A stretch of 64,000 nt of DNA, taken from NCBI GenBank assembly GCA_039621445.1, contig CP154955.1:45531540-45595539 (forward strand), given 5' to 3'. The stretch is from Euglena gracilis. Taxonomy: Eukaryota; Euglenida; Euglenophyceae; Euglenales. The notes beneath the pieces are model-generated. The model was given only the letters and a program-made list of their open reading frames with translations. It was not told where the DNA came from and searched no databases. The first letter of the stretch is position 1. Every line of letters begins with the position of its first letter. Below, piece after piece: positions 45,900 to 59,400 of the stretch. The position numbers and the translations under genes were made by a program.

Positions 45900-48800
45900 T
45901 TGGGTGGAACGTGGCGTCCACACGGGGGGGGGGGTCAACGACGGAACAGCACCAATGAACAGCGATGGCAAACACCCTCTCCTGTGCAGTTTTGATGCTG
46001 GTCAGGCCAAATATTGGGCCAGATCATCACATTTGAAAATAGCAGGGATTTATTTGTTATGATTGACCCCCCCAAAGGTTTTCTGGCTTCCTGTTTCCTG
46101 TACAGCTTTGTTGGAGGCTCTCTGGTGCTGATTTGGCATCAAAGGAAAGCAAGAAACATTCGGAACATAAATAAAGGAAGGAGGGTCCCTCTTTGCGGAT
46201 ACCCACGTCACCACTTTTTTCACCACCAACCATTTGTGGAAGTGTGAAAAATACCACGTGTGCCAGCTGAAATTGCTGTGTTTGTAAAATTGTACAAGTG
46301 GTTGGCTTGTGCAAATGCGAAAACAGACTTTTTGGTCTTGTATGCACTTCTGCACACACCAACCAATTGTGCAACTTAACACACGTACCATTTAGAGGGT
46401 GTGGCACCACTGCAGTTTGGAAATCCTAAAATGCGAGGTATTCTGTGGAATTTAAACACAACAGAATGACCAGATGGCCGGCACAAATTTGGGCACCGGC
46501 AATTGACGCTGCAAAAAACCATTTCTTAGCCCCTGAAACATCAAAGTAAACAACATTTCCAGGTTTTATCTGAAAAACTGAGTTAAGAAGTGGGGACAAA
46601 AACACCCCCCAGTATTTGAATCCAAAAATGAGGCATAGTGCATTGGCTGAAAATGGATATGTCTGCTGACTTGAAAATACCTGTGTTCAGGGGGCCACAA
46701 AATGCAATACACTGACACGCTTCCTTTGACCTTTCTCAGACATACCTTACACCACCACCACCATTTTGAGCGCAACACCTCTACAATCTGCTCTCCTCCT
46801 GTTTCAACCCTTCTCTTGTCTCAGAAGTCCCTGTTGCCAAAGCTTCAAAATGAAAAAAGAATTTTGGTTGGTGCTCACAATTGTGAAGAGCAATCATTTT
46901 ATGGCTGATGTGCGCATTTGTGCACACCAACCACCCAAACGTACCAGCAGCATTCAACAGAGGGGTAAGAACCACAGTGTAGTCGGTGTGTGCAAATGCG
47001 CACATCATGTGCGCATTTGCGCACACGGACATCATTTACACTGTTGTGCGGGTGCCACGGAGCCTTAAACATCAATGGGGCATTGATGGGCAATTTGCAC
47101 CGAATTCAACGAATAATAATAATAATAATAATGACAGCAGTCCTCCTGTGTTCTGTATCCCCCTCATCAACCACCAGTGGCAGAATTCTCGAACAATCCA
47201 TTGTTTATGTGGCACGTGCACTTCCACTCCTTTTGTAACCAAATTCCAAAACCTCCACAACGTGCCACATAATTTCAGAAAGCAAGCAAAGGGGAAGACC
47301 TGCCATCCCACCTCCAGAGCACCATCTGGCACTGGCAGTTGTCACACAGGGAATGGGGGGAGGCGAGACTGGGGCTTTGGTGTTCTTGTCGGTGTTTTTT
47401 CACTTTGGGGGGATAGGTCCGGGGGTTTTCGTGTCATCCCGACCTCAAAAAAAAACAGCAAAAAAAACACGCAACTCCTGGGAGAGCCAGTGCCCAAAAC
47501 GAGAAATCGCCCGTATTTTGTCCAACCCTGTTGCCTCTCACTCTCAACCTTCCAATGCCGGCGCTCAAAATGGTTTTTGGTCGATTTTGGCGAAAATGCG
47601 CACATCTACCAAAAAAAGTCCCCTCCTCCCCCAGGGTTAATCAAATTCAACTTTCTCCGGGGGGGGGGGGGTCGGTGCCTGCCTGGGCAGGCATTCCAAG
47701 GCACCCCAAAAAGGGTCATTTTTGGCCTGATTTAGGGCCACAATACCTGCTGACCCACCTCAAAGAGGGCGTCGGACCCCCTGCATCATTTATCATTTGC
47801 TGGTGCTGCTGCTGGGCCTCCCCGGGGGGAAGTAGTTTTTGGCGGCCGAAACAAGTTCCGAGGAGGTTCCCAAATACTGCTGCCGAATTTGAGCACCGAT
47901 CTTGCATCATTAGGATGCCCCCCCCCCCCCCCCCCCGGGTGCGGTGTCTGCCTAATGGTCCAGCCTGGACTGGAGAAATGGCTGATGGCTGGCTGGCTGG
48001 GGAAAGAAATGCCGACTTGGCGGGTGGCGGCAAGAGCAACCGACCAACACACCGGCAAGCCGCTCCTCCGGTCCTCGGGATGCCACAGAAATGAGAGGGG
48101 TGAGGGGGTGGGGGCAAGGTGCCTCGACAGCCACAGCGGGGGGGGGGGGAGGCACGGGGGGACCGTCAGGCGTGCAGCTGAGGTCAACGTCCGATGCAGC
48201 CGTCGTTGCGGTGGCGGGGGGGGGGGGCAGCGTTACGCCAGTGGGCGGGCCGGTGGGCAGTCAGGGGGTCGGGGGCGGCCGCTGAGGCGGATGAAACAGC
48301 ACAGTGCGAAACCGTTGGGGACACTTGTGGGGGGGGGGGGTTGGGGGTCGAGAGATGCTTCAGAGGGAAGCCAGGGGGGGGGGTTCTTTGCACTGTGGGG
48401 ACACATGAGAAGGAAACGTGTGTCAATGCAGACGTCCACTACGGTCGGATTAGAAGAAATTTCACTCTCCAAAAACGGTCATTTCTGGCCGCCTGGCACA
48501 TTCGACAACAAGATATGTATTCAGCGTGCGCTACAGGTGGTCGGTATGTCTTCCCTGAATGCCACTCTGCAGGGGGTTGAGTGACAAAAAGCTTGGTGCG
48601 TGCTGATTCATCCGGTCATCATTTATCCATTCATCATCAGGGAAACTAACACATGCGCATTCTGAACTGTCAAGATGTGAAAAAGATGGATGAAGTCATC
48701 TCGAATGAACAGCGGCCGTGCAAGAGTCGGTGTGGACAGAATCAGGGAACTCAGTAAAAGTGAAGGGATAGTCACAAGCTCATGGCCACAAGTGGGGATC

Positions 48801-50040
48801 ACGGACTCAAAAATCATGTGCCTTTGGATGGGAGGCTTCCCTCCACAGGACGCTGCTGTGCTGCTCTGCTGTGTCGTGTGAAATTCAGAGGCGCTCTTTT
48901 TAAGAAGCTGGGGGGGGGGGCTCGGCTTGGATTCACCCCCAGGATTATCAAACGCTAAATAGTAAACAAAAGGCTTCACTTGAACCTCGGGGGGGGGGGG
49001 GGCGGTGAAAATGAACAATTTTATGGAAGCATAAACCACAGACAGATAACATGCACATAATGTGCACGTAAAAATATCATATCTAAATGGAAGTGCGCAC
49101 ATAAAAACGGGCATAAAAAACACACTTGCAAAATGCAGAAATAACTTGGTGGGGGAGGGAATTTGCAGGATATCCAGGACCCCGATGGCTCAAAGAAAGA
49201 TGGTGCCAGAACCATCTGTTGCACGTCGAGCTGAGCCACTTCGGCACACGAGGACAGGGGACAGCAAGCTGTGAGAGGGAGAGAGGGGGATGGGGGAAAT
49301 ACCGCGACGCGCGCTCGGGGGTGTTGGAGCGTGGGAGGCCGGACAGCCGCCGGAATGGCGGGCTTGGCCCGAGGCGCGAGTAAAGGGGAGGTGAGTGGTG
49401 GTGGAGGATGGCAGGGTGGGGGGGTGGGACGGGCGGGGGACGGCGGGTCAGGGAATGGGCAACCCGGCGACGTGCAACGCACGGCGTGGCGGGCATCCCG
49501 GACGTGGCCGAGGACGGATGTGGCCGGACGTGGCCGACGCCCCGGGCAAGGTTGTGGTGGCTTCGCCAAGAGCCGTGGACATGGTTGGGGGTCGGCAGAG
49601 AGAAACAAACCCTCACAAGCGAGAAAACCACCCGAATGGTCAGCCGCAAGAATCGGGAACATTTCAGAGGTGCCGGCCGGAACAGGATTCGATGGCTTGT
49701 GCGTTGGACTCTGCACACCCCCCACCCAGGAGTTGACACAACCGCGGGCAGGAGATCAGCCGTCGATGCTGACCCGATGACGGGGGACTACCAGCAGGGT
49801 CCTTCTACACAAAGGAGAGCCAGGGATCCAGGGATTCCTCCACCCTGCAGGCAAACAGGAGGTGTTATCGTCGATTGTCCTTTCTTTTCCATCGTGTTGC
49901 TTTGTTGCTTGGGTTGGGGTTGAAAATCATGAGGCGTATTTTGGAAATATTTAATTTCGCAACGTTGGTAAAAGCAAAATAACTTAAATGTTTGAAAAAT
50001 TAAGACGATTGGTGATGACCAAATTGCTTTGCCAACCGAC
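45900..50040. other. Intergenic stretch between the phosphatase stop and PEX4 start, no gene recognised
   Basis: 46000-47300 is AT-rich with TGCGCAAATGCGCA-like motifs. 47640-48400 and 48900-49000 have G/C runs. 49150-49800 is GC-rich and open in several frames on both strands without family resemblance. The 3' region of the phosphatase and 5' region of PEX4 must lie here. Confidence 0.5.
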
Positions 50041-50043
50041 CTT

Positions 50044-50388
50044 TCATTGACCAACCTTTGTGGCATTCCTCCACCCTCGGAAGGACTCCGGACAAGAGGC
50101 GATGCCGTGGGTGTCCACCACGGTGAAGGCGTTGCAGAACTCCGCGTAGTCGACCCCAGGGGACGCCTTTTTTTTATCCTTGGTAGAGCAAAGCGGCTGG
50201 GACAACGGTTGGGCCAAGCAACTGGTCGGAGAAATAGACTGGAATCCAAGACCAACAAATGGATCCAAATACATAACGTGATGTGTATATACATATATAT
50301 ACCAAGAACAACAAGTGGATCCAAATACACATCATGTGCATGGTCTTTCATATATATATATAATATATATATATATATACATATACAT

Positions 50389-50425
<37 letters not shown>

Positions 50426-50428
50426 CAT

Positions 50429-50482
<54 letters not shown>

Positions 50483-53400
50483 CGTGTGTGTGTGTGTGTG
50501 TGGCAGCTCCCAACTATATTATGGCCCCCCCGGGGGGGCATATAGTTGGGAGTAGGGGGAGGGGTGTTTGTTGTGTTAATGATGGAATAGGGTTAAGTGC
50601 GCGACTTAAGCTTAGGGTTAGGCCTAACTTGTACACCGAACACTCGTCTATAAATTAGGCCTAACCCTAACCCTAAATGGCACACCTAACCCTACTCCGT
50701 CATTAACACAAAAAAATTATTTTGACCCCCCTTCCCCACTATATGCCCCCCCCCCTAGGGGGGCCATATAGTGGGGAGCTGCCGCACATATATGTATATA
50801 TATATGTACATATGTATGTGCTGCCATATAATTATATATATATACACATCTACATATTTGAAAAAACTCCAGTTCATCTTTCAATATTAGAATATAATAT
50901 TTACCAATTTTTGGTTCCCAAAAATGGCTCAGACGTCGCTGGGGGGGAGGGCAAAGAAAAGAAGGGTGCCCAGCTGCAGGCATCCTCTGATGGACACAGC
51001 CGTCCTCGTTGGTGTCCAGGTGCTGCACCAGCAGCTCGATGTCTTGGCGGCTCAGCTGGAAGCAGCCGTCCACGAGGGTGTTGCAGGCAGAGGCCACCAG
51101 GGGTGCGGGGGTAGACGTGTATCACCTACCAGGCCAAGGGGGAAAAAAACGAAATGGCGCACCTCACCCCCAGGGAGAGGGGTCCAGATGGTATACACGT
51201 CACAAGAAGCAAAAAGTTTGCCTTGGACCCACCAAATGCTAGTACGATATGTCGAACGCTCACAGACTGTGGTCAACTGAAATGCTTTCAAACAGACAGG
51301 GTTGAAAAAAAGTCTGTGCCCATTTACACACCAGATTTGATTATTCCAAAGGCACAATGTATTTCTAAAAACAACCTGATAAAAATGGAAAGGAGGTCCA
51401 CTTTTCCTGGATGGTGTACACAGGGTTCTTTTTACCCCCCCCCCCCGGGATCCCCCCAGCATGGCACGGGACCAGCAGGATGGGGGACCCCCCCCAAAAA
51501 TTGAGCCGTGTGAAAGCATCCCCAAAATTCTCAGGCACTTCGTGTCAAAACCCACACCCAAAGCCCAGCGTCACCGGCGGTGTGGGACCCCCCCCTTTGG
51601 GGAGGAAGGGAAGGCCCCTGGGGGGGGGGGCCTTCCGAGTCAAAAAAAAAAAAAAAACGGCTTCAAAGTGTGTGCAGGCAAACGCTGTGGGAAAGGCGGC
51701 CCTTGGGCGAGCGCCTCCAGGCCCTCTGTGAACTTCTCCTTCGTGATGAAGCCCTCTCCGGTCTGGTCCAGCAGGAAGAAGGCTCGCTCTGTGGGCAAAA
51801 GTGGAGGTGTGGTGTACGCGTGCATGGAGCTGGGAAAGGGATCACCTGTGATGACAATCTGGCCATTTGGGATATTGGGGATGGATCCTTGAAATACGGT
51901 CGTTTTTGGGCTTTTTTTGGTTAGTGAACTAAGGACCCCCAGGTGGTCTTACTTTGGGGTGGGTGGTTAACGACGCAGGCATGATTGCCCAAATTCCATA
52001 CTTTCTATTTTTTTGTAATCAGTCCGTGCTGTCCTCCATAAATACACAAGAACTTCACGCTAGGGTTTTCCAACAGTAACTGTGAAAATGAGCGGTGAAT
52101 ATTTGTAAATATATATTTCCACCCCTCCCCCAAAATTAAACACCTCAAAATATAAAACACCCATCCAATAACAACCCCTCTCACCAAGAATACATTCCCC
52201 CCTGGGACAATCTGAAAAATGTTTTATTATTGATTTAACACATAATCATGTTTGTTTCCATTTCATGTTTGAGATAATATTTGTTAAATCGCAGAATGAC
52301 GCACCAAGGCCGATTCGGTGCTTCTGTAGGGTGGTCAGGATGTGGTTCACCAGCTTCTGTCCCATATCGTACGGCGCGAAGGCGTCAAGGAACTCCAGGT
52401 AGCAGAGCGTGCCACTCTTTGTCGTGTCCAGCGCCTGAACCAGCTGCGATAGCCAAGACGAAGGAAGACGAGCCCCTATCTCCAAATGAACAGCCACGAT
52501 GGGCCCATGTCGTCAGCAGGGTTTGTGCTGACCTCGTTTGATTCATCGTCAGGTTACCTTTGCTTGTTTTCGAGGCAGGAGTACAAATGGGAGCAGCAAA
52601 AATTCGACTGACGCGACACACATTTCAGGGTTTCATGCAATAGAAACCTGGTGAACTGAGGGAAGAGACTAACAAATGCAAAAAAAAAAAGAGATACCAG
52701 CAAGAGAACAGCTGGGGACGAAAGATACAGAAAAATATGTGATTTGGTATACAAAAACCTTAAAAGCCTTAAACATTCAATAGTTTGCAAATACCTTTCG
52801 TCAGCTACACGTCCCCCATTCACAAAAGAAATTTTTATTGATTATTTTATTGGGGAATGCTACAAATAAAAGAAAGAAGTCCAAGGAAGATACTGTGGTG
52901 AGAACAAAAGGAGCAAGATGACTATTGTAATCGGATTTGACATTGCCCGGAAATTTTATTTCAACTCCAAGCCATCGTTAATTTTAAGGGAAACAACCAC
53001 GAATGAAAATGAATGCTGGCACCTAAAAGCTCTGCTGTCCTCAGGTAATGACGCCCGTGTCTAATAATAATAAACCTCCAACCAACCCAAACGAAGCAAA
53101 ATACATCCCATGAATTAGTTTCTGGAGATATGGGGAGTGCTGGAAATGATCAGTTGGTCAACTCTACAATCGAAATTGGCTTTGCTGACAACTGAACTTT
53201 CTTTTTCAGGACAAAAACGTTTAACCCCTCCCACTCATAACCAGGTTTTGAATAGTGCTGAGCTCTTAATATGCACGCCAACCTCCATCTTTGATGCCCT
53301 ATATAAACCCGCTCCCTGAATAGACGTTTTTAGATTAAAATGTAAGGGATTCAGGCCAAAAAACGCTCGTTTTTCGGCTCGAAACCACTTTCTCCGGGTC

Positions 53401-56400
53401 CGGGAGGTCAAAAAACATGGTTTTTCGGCGATTTTTTTCGACTTTTTTTTTTTACCACATAGGAAAGGGCCGGGGGGGGGGGGGTCAAAAAAACGCCCAT
53501 TTTCGGCTCAAAAACACTTTTTCCGGGTCTGGGAGGCCAAAAAAACATGGTTTTGGGCAAAAAAAATTTGATTTTTTTTGGATTTTTTTCGACTTTTTTT
53601 GACCCCAAATTGACCCAAAATCCATTGGTTTCGGGCCCAAAATGGGGGTCGGGGGTCAAAAAAAAAACGCTCGTTTTCGGCCCGAAAACACTTTTTCCGG
53701 GTCCGGGAGGCCAAAAAACATGGTTTTGGGCCAATAAATTTTTTCGATTTTTTGGGAGTTTTTTCGACTTTTTTTTGTCCGAAAACTGTCTGACAGTGGA
53801 AAAAATGTACAAAATGTCCCAAATTGACCGAAAAACGGCCATATCTCGGGCTAGGCGGGGAAATTGCGGGGAAATCAAAATACCCGTAGATGGGGCATTC
53901 CAAGGGCTTCAAATTAGGTCTTCGGACATTTCCTTTGATTTTGCATCATTTTTGAGAAATTTTGAAAACTTTGATTTTTTGACCTCCCACCCCCCGAAAA
54001 CGGCAGAGTTGGACAGAGGGAAAAGTGTACAAAACGGCCGATTTTTGGGCCCGAAATGGCAGAGTCCAAAGGGGGGGGGGCTCATCCAGCAGGGCGGGCC
54101 AATCCTACCCAGTTTGGACCCCTTCGCGCGTGAATGACTCGGGTCTGGCGGGGAGTTAGGGGTCATATGGTGGTGATTCGGAAACTAGAAATCCAGTCGC
54201 TCGCGACTGAAAAAAAATTCCGGGAACCGGGCCGGGGTCATGGTGATAATCTGTAGTTTTCACAATCTACCCAGAGGGGGGGGAGGGGGGTTCTACCTCC
54301 CCTTTTCCCGGGGGGGGGGGAAGCTTCGCTCTTACTCTAAAGAGATAAGAGCTCAGCGACATCCCCACGTATAAAAACCCCCCCCTATAACCCCCCCCCC
54401 CCCCGGGGCCGGCCAACCAAACCGGGACTTATAATCGCCCCCCCCCCCCAGGAAGAAAAATGAAAACTGCTGGGGACGATTTATTCGGCCGCATACCACC
54501 CAAAAACTGACTTTTGGCAATTTTTTTTTGTGACCGATCATTATAAAAGATTCCATTTTTGACCAAAATTGTCAAAAAATTGCCAATTTGGGGGTTTCGG
54601 GGTCATTTTGGGGGCCGGATTTTCACCAACAATTCCGGGACCTATATAACCAGGTTTTGAATAGTGCTGAGCTCTTGATAAGCGCGCACCCACCCCTTCA
54701 TTGACCCCTCCATACATACCGGCACACCCCATGGAGCTCTTTTGACTGAAATCCATGTGTTTCGTGCCAGAAACAGGGCGCTGGCGGGTCGAAAAACGCT
54801 CGTATTCGGCTCGAAAACAGTTTCTCTGGGTGCGGGAGGCCAAAAAACATCGTTTCGGGCAAAAAAATTTTTTTCGATTTTTTTCGACTTTTTCGACCCG
54901 GTTTTGACCCAAAGTCAATGGGTCGGCGGCCCAAAACGGGGCGCTGGCGGGTCGAAAAACGCTCGTTTTCGGCTCGAAAACAGTTTTTCCGGGTCCGGGA
55001 GGCCAAATAACATCGTTTTGGGCAAAAAAAATTTTTCGATTTTTTTCGACTTTTTTGACCCGGTTTTGACCCAAAGTCAATGGCCCAAAACGGGGCGCTG
55101 GCGGGTCGAAAGACGCTCATTTTTGGCTCGAAAACAGTTTTTCCGGGCCCGGGAGGCCAAAAAACATCGTCTGGGGCAAAAAAAAATTTTCGATTTTTTT
55201 CGACTTTTTTGACCCGGTTTTGACCCAAAGTCAACGGGTCGGCGGCCCAAAACGGGGCGCTGGCGGGTCGAAAAACGCTCGTTTTCGGCTCAAAAACAGT
55301 TTTTCTGGGTCCGGGAGGCCAAAAAACATCGTTTCGGGCAAAAAAAAGTTTTTTCGATTTTTTTCGACTTTTTCGACCCGGTTTTGACCCAAAGTCAACG
55401 GGTCGGCGGCCCAAAACGGGGCGCTGGCGGGTCGAAAAACGCTCGTTTTCGGCTCAAAAACAGTTTTTCTGGGTCCGGGAGGCCAAAAAACATCGTTTCG
55501 GGCAAAAAAATTTTTTTCGATTTTTTTCGACTTTTTCACAAAGGGTGGACGTGCGCATACATACTGCACTTTCGCAAACGCTACAATGATGGGTTGGGTA
55601 ACCGCTTCTTCCAGAACTGGTGCGCGGATAGCTGCCGGTTGTCCGAACAACATTGTTCGCAAAAAGTGGAACATATTAACTGAAAAACAGCAAGTGGTTG
55701 TAACCCAAAAATACCCTGACCGGGTCAGGGACAAACATGGCCCTGTGCCACAAATTTTTCACATTTTTTTGCAATTATTTTGGACCAGATGGTTAGCCAC
55801 AAACAATGGGCTTGGGGCCCAAAAAAATCCATTTTTTTAAACCTATTTCGGACCCCCAAAAAATGTAAATTCCAACAGACCAAACTGCCACAACCTCGAA
55901 AAACGCTCATTTTCGGCTCGAAAACAGTTTTTCAGGGTCCGGGAGGCCAAAAAACATCGTTTTGGGCAAAAAAATTTTTTTCGATTTTTTTCGACTTTTT
56001 TGACCCGGTTTTGGCCCGAAGTCAATGGGTCGGCGGCCCAAAACGGGGCGCTGGCGGGTCGAAAGACGCTCATTTTCGGCTCGAAAACAGTTTTTCCGGG
56101 TCCGGGAGGCCAAAAAACATCGTCTGGGGCAAAAAAAAATTTTCGATTTTTTTCGACTTTTTTGACCCGGTTTTGGCCCGAAATCAATGGGTCGGCGGCC
56201 CAAAACGGGGCGCTGGCGGGTCGAAAAACGCTCATTTTCGGCTCGAAAACAGTTTTTCCGGGTCCGGGAGGCCAAAAAACATCGTTTTGGGCAAAAAAAA
56301 TTTTTCGATTTTTTTGGACTTTTTTGGCCAAAAATGGCTAAGTCGAACAGTGGAAAAAGTGTACAAAATGGCCTAAATTGGCCGAAAAACGGCCGTATCT

Positions 56401-59400
56401 CGGGCTGGGCGGTGAGTTAAAGGGAAACCAAAATCCCAGTAGATACAGCGTTCCAAGGGCTTCAATTTAGGTCTGTGGACATTTCTTTTGATTTTGCATC
56501 ATTTTCGAGAAATTTTGAAAACATCGATTTTTTGACCCCCCACCCCCCGAAAACGGCTAAGTCGAACAGAGGGAAAAGTGTACAAAACGGCCATCCGGGC
56601 CGAAAACGGCCGTATCTCGGGCTAGGCGGGGAGTTGCGGGGAAATCAAAATACCGGTGGATGGGGCGTTCCAAGGGCTTCAAATCAGGTCTCCGGACATT
56701 TCCCTTGATTTGGCTTCATTTTGGAGATATTTGGAAAATTGACATTTTTTTGGCCGAAATGGCAGAGTCCAAAGAGGGGGGGGGTGGGCCGATCCTACCC
56801 AGTTTGGACCCCTTCGCGCGTGAATAACTCGGGCCTGGCGGGGAGTTGGGGGTCAACCCCGGGTGATTCGGAAACTAGGAATCCAGTCGCTCGTGACTGA
56901 AAAAATTTTTTTCAGGAACGGGGCCGGGATCATGGTGATAATCCGCCGGTTCCCGAGGTAGCCCCGAGGGGGGGGGGAGGGGGGGGGGTTCGGGGGGGGT
57001 TTTCCCCCAGGGGTAAGCTTCGCTCTTACCCATAAAGGGATAAGAGCTCAGCGACCCCCCCCCACTTATAACCCACCCCCCTTCGGCCGACCAACCAAAC
57101 CGGATCCTATAAACCTTTATAAATGGGGGGTTTAATACACAATCGTTCCCTATCTGAGACATTTGGGGGCTGTCAAACACATGAATGCATCTGAGGATGT
57201 TGCACATGCTTTCACGATAACAGCACAACCACACCAACAACAGGCAAAGCACACAATGAGCATCTCAAATCCGACACACCGCCATCAAATCGTCATCCGT
57301 TATCTCTCCGGACAGGCCTGCTCCATACACCAGGGGCGCCATCGCGTCGAAAAATTCCTGATACTCCACCTTGCCGTTCTGATGCAGAAAATGCAGGCAC
57401 CCACCTAGATATGGACCAGCAGCAACCCAGCAGCCTTGTACAATGACAATGAGGCAATGCAAAACGACACGCAAGAAACTCACACGCACACACGCGCGCG
57501 CACTCGCAAACACATACGCACACAACACACATACAACACACGCACACACACATACACACACAAACACACACATGCGCGCGCCACATGCCACATACGCCAC
57601 GCGCGCCACACACTCCGGATGTGTCCACGGACTCGAACAGCTTCACCATCTCCGTGGCCCCCTGCAGCCTCACCAGCCGCTGCAGCCGGCGCAGCACCTG
57701 TTCGCTGCGGTCGTCGAGCATGAGGTGCCCAATGCCCTCTGCCCGGCGCTGCAGGCTCTCCAAGAACGCTGTCACGGGCACCTCCCCCTTCTCGTTCTGG
57801 AGGAGATCTTGGGTCAACTCGATCAGCTGTGTGGCGGAGAGGGGAGTGGGAGGTGGCCCAATAAGGCTTCTGTTGATCAAACTCCGAGGGGGTGCCTTGT
57901 GTATACATGCCTGTCCAAAAGCAGACACCCCCCAAAGGGGGGGGGGTCGGTTTTGGGTGCCGGTGCCCAGCCAATTTTCCCTCAAAAATCATTCTTTTTG
58001 GGTCTGGGCCTTGGGCGTCGGGGTGTGTTTTAGAATCACCCACCCCAAAACCGAACCCACAACTCGAAAATGCTCTCCCCCTCTGCCTGTCCAAAGCACA
58101 CACCGGGGGTGCGAAATTCCTCAATGAGACGCCTGGGTGGAGCTGGTTCCCTCGACCAGACACGGCACACGTATGGGCCGTCCGACACCTGGGAGGGCGT
58201 GGCCCGCATGTCCAGCGACGACAATGCCCGCCGAAGCTCCTCCTGAGCAGGCCCCCGTGGGACCGCCCCAGAGGGGGCAGGTGGGGGGGGGGCTTTGCGG
58301 TACGAAGGCATCCCGCCCAGGCTTGTCCTTACCGACCGGGGGGGGGGGGCTACAGGGTGCCTGCCCCTATTAGGCATCCCCCCCCGGGTTCCTGGGGTTC
58401 CAGTGGGGACTCAGAAAATTTTCATTGAAAATGGCTTTTTCCGGGCCTCCGGCGCCGAAAAGGGGGGTGCCTGCTATGGGCAGGCACCCCCAAAAACCCT
58501 ACCCCCCCGGGGGGGGTCGGATGGGTGCTATAGGGTCTCTGCCCCTGAGCACCCCCCCCCCCTGTGGGGTGGGCACAGCCTGTGCACAAGCCTGATCCAG
58601 CAGTGCAAGTCGGTTTCGCCTGGAGCATTCAGTCTCCGTCACCCAGATGCAGAAAACTAAGGCGACAAAAAAGGGGGGCAAGGGGATCAAGGACCTCTGC
58701 AGGGGGGTTTCCGGGGGGGGGGTCAAGGCGGAATTCCAGCCGGCTGCTGTGGTTCCCAAAACATGCAAAACACCAGCTGGGTTGCCATTTCTTTTCTGCA
58801 AAAAAAATACAAAATTCTCAAAAAAAAAACGCTACGTGGCTTTTTTAATCAAAAAATTTTAATCGAAAAAAATTCGGCGTTGTGCACTGTAGTCATTTTG
58901 TTGGCTGGACAGAACTTTGTTGCAGACCGGACCCCCTGCAAGCGGCTGGGCAGGGCTGTATTGGAAGGCCTGGTGGGGGGGTCGACCCCCACCCAGGAGG
59001 TGAGGGGGGGGGGTCGCCCCCCCCCCCCCTCCGCACCACAGCACTCCAAGGAACTCTCCAAGGAAAAAATCCTTCGGTGTGGAAAGCGCAGAAAGATTTG
59101 ACGCATTTTTGGGTGGTTTTGAGGTTTTCACCTCCAAATTTTGGCTGAAGAAATGCCAACCCAGCTGGTTTTGTGCTTTTTCGGGCCTTTTTGGGGGGGG
59201 CACCCACCGGGTCCAGCTCCCAGCCGGCCGGCGCCCCTACCCCCCTGGGGGGGGGTGCAGCCAGCACCTTCTTCCAGCCAGCCCGCGGGACCCCCTGAAA
59301 CCAGGGCCCCTGGAAATACGGGGGGGGGGGACCCCCACCAACCAGGATGGGGTTGGGGGGGTGGTCGACCCCCCGCCCCCGCCCACCCACCACCCACAGG

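Larger units (their letters stand above)
50152..50992 (-). other. Nonconventional intron, phosphatase exons 13-14
   Basis: It starts CATCAGAGG and ends CCCCTGGGGTC: CAG +4, CTG -8. The junction completes the EF loop [12 protein letters not shown]. The 8 nt before CAG (GTGTCCAT) and after CTG (GGGTCGAC) agree at 5 of 8. It holds the telomere-like foldback element at 50502-50795 and TA/CA microsatellites. Confidence 0.8.
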
